32,127 bases of DNA from Sulfurimonas sp. GTDB taxonomy: Bacteria > Campylobacterota > Campylobacteria > Campylobacterales > Sulfurimonadaceae. The stretch lies in NCBI GenBank assembly GCA_027083035.1, contig JALWSY010000008.1, forward strand, positions 1 to 32,127, given 5' to 3'. Position numbers and translations under genes: made by a program. Every line of letters starts with the position of its first letter. Positions within the stretch are counted from its first letter, which is position 1. This document shows, piece by piece, positions 24,924 to 32,127 of the stretch. A model generated the notes under the pieces. The model ran no database searches, was not told the DNA's origin, and saw nothing but the letters and a program-made list of their open reading frames with translations.

Positions 24924-25583
24924 ATGCTATCAAATTTTCAAACAAATATAAATGAGATAAAATCAAAAATAATGGAGATAGGTGATGGACTGCTCAAAGC
25001 AAACACACTTATCAACTCAGCCATTGCAACCTGTGATGATGCAAAGTTCCAAGAGGCGCGTTCTTACATTAAAAATGTTGGCTCTAAAGCAAATGAGATA
25101 GATAACAACATCATCAAAGTTTTAGCACTCTATGCACCAGAGGCAAAAGATTTGCGTCAGGTGATTGCTTATCTGAAGATAACAAATGAACTCTCTCGTG
25201 CCTGCTCAAACACGCGTAGTTTTATTCGTGGATTTACTACTGTCTGCAATGATGTAGATGTAGAAACCATTAATGAGTATGCCGTACCTATGCAGACCTC
25301 AACAGTCAAAGCGATTAAACTCACTATGAGTATGCTAGAGTGTGATGATGCAGAGGAATTACAAGAGATTTATAATGATGTCCTCATAGAGGAGAGTAAA
25401 ACAGATGATCTCTATGAGATGGTAGAGCGAAACCTCTCCAAGCAGGCTGATGATGTAAAAAACTTCGAGAAGTTTCACAAAATGCTCCGAGCGCTTAGAA
25501 AAAGTGGTAAGATTGCCTCACGCGCTATAAGCATCGCAAACCTTCTTGTCTATGCAAAAGTGGGTGGGAACTTTCATAATTAA
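24924..25583 (+). CDS. phoU: PhoU-type phosphate signalling protein
   Basis: Cytoplasmic regulator linking PstB activity to the sensor kinase. The 219-aa helical protein has two PhoU-like halves. The first has INSAIATCDDAKFQEARSYIKNVGSKANEIDNNIIKVLALYAPEAKDLRQVIAYLKI, with the LAPEAxDLR-like turn typical of PhoU. The second has LQEIYNDVLIEESKTDDLYEMVERNL, then FHKMLRALRKSGKIASRAISIANLLVY. The position after pstB supports the call. The ribosome binding site is GAAGG. Confidence 0.85.
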   Translation: MLSNFQTNINEIKSKIMEIGDGLLKANTLINSAIATCDDAKFQEARSYIKNVGSKANEIDNNIIKVLALYAPEAKDLRQVIAYLKITNELSRACSNTRSFIRGFTTVCNDVDVETINEYAVPMQTSTVKAIKLTMSMLECDDAEELQEIYNDVLIEESKTDDLYEMVERNLSKQADDVKNFEKFHKMLRALRKSGKIASRAISIANLLVYAKVGGNFHN

Positions 25584-25606
25584 TATTTCTCTTAAAGCAT
25601 AGCTGA

Positions 25607-25612
25607 TATAAT
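25607..25612 (+). promoter_or_regulatory. candidate internal -10 before the response regulator
   Basis: TATAAT in the 56-nt gap after phoU, about 28 nt upstream of the GTG start. No Pho-box-like repeat is next to it, so the two-component genes could have a basal promoter in addition to readthrough from pst. Confidence 0.35.
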
Positions 25613-25639
25613 CATCTTATACTTCCATAGGAGAGTGTA

Positions 25640-26311
25640 GTGAATAAGAGAACTATTCTTATCGTAGATGATGAAGAGGATATATTAGATTTGTTGGATT
25701 ATACTCTTGTGAGTGAGGGGTATGATGTCATTACCTGTGTGAATACTTCCAATATAAGAGATATCCTTGATGAGGAGGATATCTCGCTTATACTTATGGA
25801 TAGAAATCTTCCCGGAGTTGAGGGAAGTATGTTTGTTGAGTCTATTCGCTCTGAGGGGTATAATCAGCCTGTCATCTATGTGAGTGCAAAAAATCTCTCA
25901 GATGATATTGTTGAAGGTTTTGAGCGAGGTGGAGATGACTACATTACAAAGCCCTTTAACATCAACGAACTCAAGGCACGCGTGAAAGCCCTTCTTAGGC
26001 GTACCCAAAAGAGCGAAAATATTTTAAAATATCGTGATATCACCTACAACGCAGCAAATAAAACATTCACCATTGATGCACAAAGCGTAAAACTGACAAC
26101 GCTTGAGCGTGACCTCCTTTTAGAGTTTATAAAAAACCCAAATATTCTACTCTCAAGAGAAGCATTACTTGAGCGTGTTTGGAAAGATAGCTTTAACAAA
26201 CAACTCAAAACTGTCAATGTAGCCATCAAACGGCTCAAAGAGCATATAGACCCCGATGGAAGCAAAAACTACATTCAAGCTGTTCGGGGTGAGGGGTATA
26301 TATTTTGTTAA
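25640..26311 (+). CDS. phoB: OmpR/PhoB-family response regulator
   Basis: A 223-aa transcription factor. The receiver domain has ILIVDDEED (acidic pair), phospho-acceptor Asp54 in ILMDRNLPG and KPF with the conserved Lys. The C-terminal winged helix has LTTLERDLLLEFIKNPNILLSREALLERVW and VNVAIKRLKEHIDPDGSKNYIQAVRGEGYIF. The start is GTG with TAGGAGAG upstream. Position after phoU and beside a kinase makes PhoB the natural assignment and the likely reader of the operators in this island. The stop overlaps the kinase start by 7 nt. Confidence 0.85.
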   Translation: MNKRTILIVDDEEDILDLLDYTLVSEGYDVITCVNTSNIRDILDEEDISLILMDRNLPGVEGSMFVESIRSEGYNQPVIYVSAKNLSDDIVEGFERGGDDYITKPFNINELKARVKALLRRTQKSENILKYRDITYNAANKTFTIDAQSVKLTTLERDLLLEFIKNPNILLSREALLERVWKDSFNKQLKTVNVAIKRLKEHIDPDGSKNYIQAVRGEGYIFC

Positions 26312-27684
26312 AATTTCAGCAGATAGTTCTTCGGAAGGTACTACTTTCCTTCTCCATTTTATTTATCGCACTTGGTGTGATTGTTTACTTTTGGATAAAA
26401 AATTTCTATCTGCAAGAGACAACAAAGTGTTTAAAAAACAATATAGAAGTTATTGCTCTGACTCTTGAGAACAACCCAAATCTTGACCTTTTAGCCCAAG
26501 AGATTAAAAAAAATCTTCATCTTCGACTCACTCTCATAGATATAGATGGAAATATCCTAGCAGAGTCTCATGAAGATAAAACTAAGATGGAAAATCATAA
26601 ATACAGAGATGAAATTCTCCAAGCTAATGATGCAGAGTACGGGTTGAAGATACGACACTCAAAAACAATAAACAAAGACCTTCTTTATGTAGCTAAAAAA
26701 GTTACTACATCCAAACAAACACTCTATATCAGACTCTCTGAAGAGGTAAAAAGCATAAATGCAGAACTTATTTTACTCGCAGAGAAGATATTTGGAGTGC
26801 TTGCCCTCTTCTTTGTTGCTATCTTTATAACTACTTACAGGATGAGTCAAAGGTTAGAGAGTGAAGTACAAAAGATTGTCAACTTTCTCACGGCACTCAC
26901 GAAGAAAAACAAAGAGACATACATCCACTCTACCTACTCTGTAGAGTTTCATAAGATTACTACACTACTCACCAAAGTTTCACAAATACTTGTAAAAAGA
27001 GAGAAACAAAAAACAAAGTTTACAGCAAAACTCCAAAGTTCTAACAAACAAAAAGATGATATCATCTCTGCCATCAGCCATGAGTTTAAAAACCCTATTG
27101 CCGTCATTAATGGCTACTCCCAAACACTCCTTGATGATGCAGATATCAATCCAAACATCCGTCAGAAATTTCTTAAAAAGATTTATAAAAATGGACGCAA
27201 ACTGAGTGAACTCATAGATACCCTTCGTCTCTCTAGTAAGCTTGATAGTGGACAACAGGAGTTGCAGTTTAAAACCATAAACCTCTATGAATTGCTTAGT
27301 GAAATAGTAGAGTCCATAAGTACGAACTACCCCTCTCGAGAAGTAATTATAAAAGGCGATAAAGAGATCACTATAAAAGGAGACAACTCCCTCTTTGGAG
27401 TAGTTCTTACAAACCTTATAGAGAATGCCTTTAAGTATTCGGAAGATGAAGTTGTCGTAGAGTTTGATGCCAACTCTTTGAGTGTCATAGATACAGGTAT
27501 AGGCATCTCAAAGAAAAATTTAGAAAATATTACAAGCAAATTTTATAGAGTAAATGAGAACAGCTGGAACAATTCACTAGGTCTCGGGCTTTTTATAGTC
27601 AGTAACATTCTAACGCTCCATCACTTCAAACTCTCCATTAAAAGTCAAGAGCATAAAGGCTCAACTTTTACTATTATATTTTAA
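26305..27684 (+). CDS. phoR: PhoR-like sensor histidine kinase
   Basis: A 459-aa membrane kinase. TM1 at about 12-30, an extracytoplasmic domain of about 130 residues, TM2 at about 160-177, then a coiled linker, HisKA with H259 in ISHEFKNPIAVINGYSQTL, and an ATPase domain with N-box NLIENAFKYSEDE, G1 SVIDTGIGIS and G2 NSLGLGLFIVSNIL. The start is TTG, inside the last codons of the response regulator. Context points to phosphate sensing with PhoU/PstB; the large periplasmic domain is longer than the minimal loop of E. coli PhoR. Confidence 0.82.
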   Translation: MLKFQQIVLRKVLLSFSILFIALGVIVYFWIKNFYLQETTKCLKNNIEVIALTLENNPNLDLLAQEIKKNLHLRLTLIDIDGNILAESHEDKTKMENHKYRDEILQANDAEYGLKIRHSKTINKDLLYVAKKVTTSKQTLYIRLSEEVKSINAELILLAEKIFGVLALFFVAIFITTYRMSQRLESEVQKIVNFLTALTKKNKETYIHSTYSVEFHKITTLLTKVSQILVKREKQKTKFTAKLQSSNKQKDDIISAISHEFKNPIAVINGYSQTLLDDADINPNIRQKFLKKIYKNGRKLSELIDTLRLSSKLDSGQQELQFKTINLYELLSEIVESISTNYPSREVIIKGDKEITIKGDNSLFGVVLTNLIENAFKYSEDEVVVEFDANSLSVIDTGIGISKKNLENITSKFYRVNENSWNNSLGLGLFIVSNILTLHHFKLSIKSQEHKGSTFTIIF

Positions 27685-27685
27685 C

Positions 27686-27713
27686 AGGAAAAATTAAGAT
27701 ATAATTTTTTCCT
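27686..27713 (+). terminator. AT-rich hairpin after the kinase
   Basis: AGGAAAAATT and AATTTTTTCCT can pair across a short loop right after the phoR stop. It ends the phosphate island and contains a T-run. It is AT-rich, so stability is modest. Confidence 0.5.
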
Positions 27714-27807
27714 ATAGTTTAACTTCTACCATATATTTTAAGATGTACTTAACCTTTATTTTATTAATATGCTAAAAACAAAGCAGTTAAGGGCATTAAG
27801 GGATATT

Positions 27808-29433
27808 ATGAAGACAATTAGTATATTTGCAAAACTTATGATAATCTTACTCGTCAATGTTGTAAGTTCAATTCTTATTTGGCAACTTTCTGATAATGTC
27901 CTCGCGAATTTACACAAAAAATACCACAAACTCCAGTCTATTAACTTGCCCTATGTTCAAGAAATTGGCAAACTTGAAAAAAAGATTTTAGAGATGCAAA
28001 TTGTTATTTTGCAATCTGGTATAGAAGCTAAAAATGAACTCTCAAAAGCAGAAGCTTTGAATCGTGATATAACTACTATTTTTCAAACTATAAGAGACTT
28101 AACTAAGAAGTTTGAATCTGAAAATATCAATAAAGAAGATTTAACCAAAAACTTGCACTCTCTTGAAAAGAGATATAAAAACTTCTATTCCATAGCAAAA
28201 TCATTTCCGGAAATCATGGTAGATATGCCAGAAGAGGGAAAATATGAGGTAGAGCCGGTAAACCAAATGCATGAGCTACTACAAAAAGAGATGCAATCCC
28301 TTGTAAATGCTGTAGAGAGTGATAAGGACAAGGTCTCTCATTCAATTTTGGAACTATTTTCTTCTCAAAGTAAAATGCTCTTTATAGTAAATACCATTGC
28401 TTCGATTTTACAGATTTTAATCATTGCACTCATTGTTTTTAATATTAATAAAGCAATAAAACGCGTCAATCGATGGCTTAAAAAGATAAATCAAACAAAA
28501 GACTTTACAATTCCTTCACCACAAAATATAGAAAATGAGCTTTTACAGATTACAAAAGCTGTTAATAGTATTCTTGGTTCTTTTGGGGTACTTGTCAGTA
28601 ATATTCAAAAAAGCGCGCATGACAGTGCTGATATCTCTCACAATGTCGGAAAGAGTTCGCATAAAATAGGGGAGAGTTCAAAAGCAATCTCTAGTGAGCT
28701 AATACTCGCAGTTAACGATGGAAAAGAGATTATCGAAATGCTTCAAGAGTCTAACACTGAGACCCTTCAAACAGAAGATGAAATTCAAAAAGCTGAAGCC
28801 TCTTTACAAAATGTTCAAGACAATATCGATGCACTTAATGAACAAATAACATCAAGTGTAGAAAAAGAGATGGAGATATCACAAAAAGTGAGTCAACTCA
28901 GTGCTGAAGCAACACAGGTAAAAGATGTCCTCTCTGTTATCAGCGATATTGCGGATCAAACAAACCTTCTTGCTCTCAACGCTGCCATAGAAGCTGCCCG
29001 TGCAGGAGAGCATGGCCGTGGTTTCGCTGTCGTTGCAGATGAAGTAAGGAAACTCGCAGAACGCACACAAAAATCTCTTAGTGAGATTCATGGCACTATA
29101 AATATCATCGTACAATCCATTGCGGATTCATCAGAGAGCATCAATAAAAATGCACAAGACATTCAAGTGCTTGCTACAAGTTCTGATACAGTTCAAGAGA
29201 GAATTTATGAAGTTTCTACTGTTATGAACTCGCTTAAAGTAAGCATTCATAAAACATCCGAAATTTCTCAAAAAATCAATACCAATACAACTTCGCTAAT
29301 TAACAAAAATACTTTCATTGCAAAGAGTAGTGAAAAAAATATTGATAATACAAAAGAGATAGAGAATGAAATAGAAAAACTTATTAGTAGCAATGAGCTA
29401 CTCGTATCTCAAGTAAGTGAATTCAAAACTTAA
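27808..29433 (+). CDS. methyl-accepting chemotaxis protein
   Basis: Membrane chemoreceptor of 541 aa from the ATG at 27808 ([11 protein letters not shown]), which has AAGGGA 4-5 nt upstream. The track start at 27769 has no ribosome binding site and adds 13 residues. TM1 at about 8-30, a helical ligand-binding domain of about 160 residues, TM2 at about 195-215, a HAMP-like linker, then the signalling hairpin with [43 protein letters not shown]. The ligand-binding part looks like a four-helix bundle. No C-terminal CheR-binding pentapeptide is visible. The ligand is unknown; proximity to the pho genes is only suggestive. Confidence 0.9.
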   Translation: MKTISIFAKLMIILLVNVVSSILIWQLSDNVLANLHKKYHKLQSINLPYVQEIGKLEKKILEMQIVILQSGIEAKNELSKAEALNRDITTIFQTIRDLTKKFESENINKEDLTKNLHSLEKRYKNFYSIAKSFPEIMVDMPEEGKYEVEPVNQMHELLQKEMQSLVNAVESDKDKVSHSILELFSSQSKMLFIVNTIASILQILIIALIVFNINKAIKRVNRWLKKINQTKDFTIPSPQNIENELLQITKAVNSILGSFGVLVSNIQKSAHDSADISHNVGKSSHKIGESSKAISSELILAVNDGKEIIEMLQESNTETLQTEDEIQKAEASLQNVQDNIDALNEQITSSVEKEMEISQKVSQLSAEATQVKDVLSVISDIADQTNLLALNAAIEAARAGEHGRGFAVVADEVRKLAERTQKSLSEIHGTINIIVQSIADSSESINKNAQDIQVLATSSDTVQERIYEVSTVMNSLKVSIHKTSEISQKINTNTTSLINKNTFIAKSSEKNIDNTKEIENEIEKLISSNELLVSQVSEFKT

Positions 29434-29469
29434 GAACGAATTTTAAATCTAACAAAGGAGAAACATTAG

Positions 29470-29730
29470 ATGAAAAAGATTACAGTCGCACTTTGTGCAT
29501 TACTACTTGCAAATGTTCTTGCAGCAGCTGATTTAGCCGCGTTGGCTAAAGATGTCTATGCAAAAGCAAAAGGAAATAAAACAGAGTCTCAATGGAAACG
29601 CTACTTTAAAAATCCAAAGTGGCAAAAGAGATTAGGTATAGATGGTTTAAGTGATGGCGATCGTGCTGCACTTTTATCCTACTTAAATGAGCGTTCTGCG
29701 GATAAAGATCAAGCAACCGTACCTCAATAA
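29470..29730 (+). CDS. small secreted protein of unknown function
   Basis: An 86-aa protein with signal peptide MKKITVALCALLLANVLAAA and a mature part of about 65 residues (DVYAKAKGNKTESQWKRYFKNPKWQKRLG, then LSDGDRAALLSYLNE). The last phrase resembles the C-terminal helix of small class I cytochromes c, but there is no CXXCH, so no haem attachment. A strong AAAGGAG precedes the ATG, 36 nt after the chemoreceptor gene, and the DUF3373-type gene follows after 31 nt. A joint role with that outer-membrane protein is inferred from spacing only. Confidence 0.75.
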   Translation: MKKITVALCALLLANVLAAADLAALAKDVYAKAKGNKTESQWKRYFKNPKWQKRLGIDGLSDGDRAALLSYLNERSADKDQATVPQ

Positions 29731-29761
29731 TAGACAAATAATAAAGATTAAAGGAGTAAAA

Positions 29762-31243
29762 ATGAAATTAAAATATACATTAAGTGCAGTAACAGCAGCA
29801 ATTTTGGCTCACACAACACTAATGGCTGCAGATACGGTATCTCAAGCTGATTTAGATGAAGTGTGGGAAGTTTTAGACAAGGTAGAGACAAAGGCATTCT
29901 CAGATAAGCTTAACTGGTCTGCTGATTTACGTGGGCGCATGGATAACTTTAGTTATGACAACAATGGTATAGGTGCAAACATAGGAAAACCTTATGATGC
30001 AACTGCACCTAAAAATGAACGAAGAGAGATGGCATATCCACAAGTAAAAGAGTGGGAACCACACTACTCTATCCGTGGTTACTTAAATATGAACACGAAA
30101 CTTGAAGATATCAGCTTTACAGGTCGTCTCCGTTTTGATCACTCCTCTCAAGGAAATCAACGTATCTGTATCTTAAGTCCTCAAGATATAGGTCATGATT
30201 TACCAGCTTCTAGCACAACAAAATTTACAGGATTTGATATAGACAGATTCTATTTTGACCTTCCTATCTTTAGCAAAAGTGCCTTGCCTCTTATCATAAC
30301 TGGTGGTATTTTGCCGACTTCAGGTGGAATGAGTTCAAATATCATTGAAAACACGCCTCGTCGTTCAGTATTTCCAAGTCTTATCTTTGACTCAAATGCC
30401 TATGGTGCTATAGTAACTGCAAAACTTACAGAGTATATCGATAAAGCATATATCCGTGTAGTAGGTGGTAAGGCATATACACTGAATGATACAATGTTCT
30501 ACTACCAATGTAATCGTGAAAATATTCAAGATATGAATGTCCTTGGTCTTTTTGCAGAGTTGCAACTCCCAATAGGTGTGAACAATATCTTCTGGATGGG
30601 TATCAATAGAAACGGAAGTATCAAAGCAACTCCATTCCTAGGTGGTGATAATGCTGAGAACAAAGGTTCTAACACAGATATTAAACACCAAAAAGATTTA
30701 GGAAGCATCACTAACTATGGTCTTGGTTTAGAGATTCAGAAAATGGAAGTTCCGGGTGGTAAGGTGGATCTTTTTGCTCACTTTGCAGTATCGGATCCTG
30801 ATGGAAATGGAAACTGTGTAAACTATACAGATGTAAATGATGGCTCTTGTACGGTTGGTGCAGATGCAAATCCTCATCCATACTATCACTCAGAGATGGC
30901 AAGAGGAACACTTCTAACAGATACAGGTAACTCTATCTATACTGGTTTCAAATATGAAGCAAACTACTCTTTAAAGACACAGTTTGGTTATGAGTACAAC
31001 AAAGGAAGCGAGTTTTGGTGGTCTGCAACGCAAGGAAGTGAAGATGTATTTAACAAGCTTGCAACGCGTGGTCAGGTAAATGAAGCATATATTATTCAAC
31101 CGATTAACAAAAACCTCTATGTTCGTCTAGGTTACCTCAATATCAAAGAGGAATATACAGGTTCAGGTTGGCACTTTGGAACACCAATGGCCAAAGACGC
31201 TACACAACAAAACCTCTACTTTCTTTTTAACGCTTACTTCTAA
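29762..31243 (+). CDS. DUF3373-type outer-membrane beta-barrel protein
   Basis: A 493-aa exported protein from the ATG at 29762 (MKLKYTLSAVTAAILAHTTLMAA signal peptide), with AAAGGAG upstream. A short coiled N-terminal segment (SQADLDEVWEVLDKVETKA) precedes the barrel, which begins at LNWSADLRGRMDNFSYD and continues through SFTGRLRFDHSSQG, LPLIITGGILPTSGGMSS and ends LYFLFNAYF with a terminal aromatic. This layout fits the DUF3373 family common in Campylobacterota. Two cysteine pairs (RICILS, YYQCNRE; GNCVNY, GSCTVG) could form disulfides. The transported substrate is unknown. The track start at 29687 reads back through the preceding gene. Confidence 0.72.
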   Translation: MKLKYTLSAVTAAILAHTTLMAADTVSQADLDEVWEVLDKVETKAFSDKLNWSADLRGRMDNFSYDNNGIGANIGKPYDATAPKNERREMAYPQVKEWEPHYSIRGYLNMNTKLEDISFTGRLRFDHSSQGNQRICILSPQDIGHDLPASSTTKFTGFDIDRFYFDLPIFSKSALPLIITGGILPTSGGMSSNIIENTPRRSVFPSLIFDSNAYGAIVTAKLTEYIDKAYIRVVGGKAYTLNDTMFYYQCNRENIQDMNVLGLFAELQLPIGVNNIFWMGINRNGSIKATPFLGGDNAENKGSNTDIKHQKDLGSITNYGLGLEIQKMEVPGGKVDLFAHFAVSDPDGNGNCVNYTDVNDGSCTVGADANPHPYYHSEMARGTLLTDTGNSIYTGFKYEANYSLKTQFGYEYNKGSEFWWSATQGSEDVFNKLATRGQVNEAYIIQPINKNLYVRLGYLNIKEEYTGSGWHFGTPMAKDATQQNLYFLFNAYF

Positions 31244-31257
31244 AGAGCGTCAAAGTT

Positions 31258-31284
31258 TTAAAGATGAGTTCTTCTCATCTTTAA
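31258..31284. terminator. bidirectional hairpin between convergent genes
   Basis: TTAAAGATGAG-TTCTT-CTCATCTTTAA, an 11-bp stem with a 5-nt loop, lies between the DUF3373-type gene and the convergent gene at 31292. Runs of A and T at the stem base fit a two-way terminator. Confidence 0.75.
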
Positions 31285-31291
31285 TCCCTCA

Positions 31292-32032
31292 CTACATCCC
31301 CAAATCAATCTGCTCAATGCTTCTTTGCAATGCACCCATAACACAGCGTCTTTGTGGCAACTCTATTTTATCTGCTACCTCTAATTTCTCCAAATCTAGT
31401 TTTATAAACTGACTCTCCTCCGCTGTGTTGTATGTAAAGTATAAATTTCCATCAATGATGTGAGAAGTGTGTGACTGCATAATAACCCCATCTTCTCTCT
31501 TGTCTGAAAACGTAATGTTTTTAATAAATTTATTATGCTGAGGATCACTCACATCATAAAAAGATTTAAAATTATCGGCATGGTTTGTTGTTATAAGCAT
31601 ATCTTTGTAAAATTTAAAATGCCCAAGACCTCTTCCTGATTGAAAAGTATCCACTAAAGAGAGAGTCTCTGTATCAAGTACAAAAACATTCCCCTCATAA
31701 GAGCCAGTATAAAGATAATCTTTACTCGGATGAAAAGCAAAGTGATGAAATCCCCATGAAGCGGTATTAAAATCACTTGGTAGGTTTTCAAAAGAACTCA
31801 TTAAGCGTTCCCTCACTTCTGTAAAATCTCCATAAGCTATTTTAAATTTTATAATTCCGGGAGAAACACCATCTCTTACTCCCTCTAGTGTTCCATAAAA
31901 ATAGCCATCTTTTTTCAGTAAAATATGCACACTTGAAGAGGTTTTTAGCTTTGAGACCACTTGCGTATCTCCGGTATGGTAGAGTTCTATACTATTTTCC
32001 GGGTAGTGTAAAATAATTTCTGTAAATTCCAA
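31292..32032 (-). CDS. propeller-like protein of unknown function
   Basis: A 246-aa protein with YncE/WD-like blade phrases: FHHFAFHPSKDYLYTGSYEGNVFVLDTETLSLV, LGHFKFYKDMLITTNHAD, SHIIDGNLYFTYNTAE. No signal peptide or membrane segment is visible. The only available start is TTG at 32032, with no recognisable ribosome binding site; an in-frame TAA lies upstream at about 32079-32081. The gene could therefore be leaderless, use a rarer start, or be shortened at its 5' end. It diverges from a gene at the window edge and converges on the DUF3373-type gene. I do not recognise a specific function. Confidence 0.6.
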   Translation of the reverse strand: MEFTEIILHYPENSIELYHTGDTQVVSKLKTSSSVHILLKKDGYFYGTLEGVRDGVSPGIIKFKIAYGDFTEVRERLMSSFENLPSDFNTASWGFHHFAFHPSKDYLYTGSYEGNVFVLDTETLSLVDTFQSGRGLGHFKFYKDMLITTNHADNFKSFYDVSDPQHNKFIKNITFSDKREDGVIMQSHTSHIIDGNLYFTYNTAEESQFIKLDLEKLEVADKIELPQRRCVMGALQRSIEQIDLGM

Positions 32033-32071
32033 ATTGACTATGATTATGAAAAAATAAAAAGGATCATAGAG

Positions 32072-32127
32072 ATGGAATTACAAGGGAAAAAGATAGAATT
32101 TGAGTTAGAGGAGTTTGTACCACTTCT
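32072..32127 (+). CDS. start of a gene cut by the window edge
   Basis: ATG at 32072 opens a frame reading MELQGKKIEFELEEFVPL to the window end, with AAAAGGA 8-12 nt upstream. Only 18 codons are visible, so the product cannot be named. Confidence 0.5.
   Translation, partial: MELQGKKIEFELEEFVPL

Noticed and set aside
29687-29761. 25-residue extension of the DUF3373-type gene
   Set aside because: It overlaps the preceding gene; the ATG at 29762 has a good ribosome binding site and starts a signal peptide.
1-32127. CRISPR array, insertion sequence, prophage, tRNA or rRNA
   Set aside because: No regularly spaced repeats, transposase, phage genes or recognisable RNA genes were seen on either strand.

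Overview
The window is AT-rich, densely packed chromosomal DNA from a Campylobacterota (epsilonproteobacterial) bacterium. Sulfurimonas or a close relative fits best. The reasons are the housekeeping gene pairings (rppH near hemW; tatB-tatC-queA; rpsF-ssb-rpsR), a DUF3373-type outer-membrane protein, a haem-less cytochrome-like protein of a type I associate with this group, and frequent GTG/TTG starts. This is an inference from gene content; no 16S or other marker is present.

Layout. (1) 1-7.8 kb, housekeeping: rppH (minus), a DUF2628-type membrane protein overlapping hemW, tatB-tatC-queA as one tight run, then dprA and a YibQ-type deacetylase (minus, converging on queA with an 11-bp overlap), then rpsF-ssb-rpsR. 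(2) 7.9-12.8 kb, envelope proteins: a secreted propeller/OmpA-like fusion converges on a secreted beta-propeller protein (PF09826-type). A 52-aa lipoprotein gene, absent from the ORF track, lies downstream of the propeller gene. A small cytochrome-like periplasmic protein follows. (3) 12.9-16.3 kb: serB plus an unrecognised 106-aa gene (minus), a 268-bp inverted-repeat element, then a metF-type gene and serS. (4) 16.4-19.9 kb: a two-gene TonB-receptor/PepSY-type membrane protein cassette, bracketed by two nearly identical hairpins. (5) 19.9-27.7 kb: a phosphate island with pstS (minus) divergent from a porin, then pstC-pstA-pstB-phoU and a PhoB/PhoR-like two-component system. (6) 27.8-32.1 kb: a methyl-accepting chemotaxis protein, a small secreted protein, a DUF3373-type porin, a propeller-like protein (minus) and the first codons of a divergent gene cut by the window edge.

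The most interesting regulatory signal is a pair of GTAAC/GTAAT half-sites 11 bp apart (Pho-box-like). It occurs before pstS, before the porin, before pstC, and also before the TonB receptor. In three of the four the proximal half-site sits about 10 nt from a -10 hexamer. This suggests that the TonB-PepSY cassette belongs to the phosphate-starvation regulon rather than to a Fur regulon. I found no CRISPR array, transposase, prophage, tRNA or rRNA. The clearest candidate for something undescribed is the Pho-linked TonB/duplicated-PepSY cassette; the serB-metF inverted-repeat element is second.
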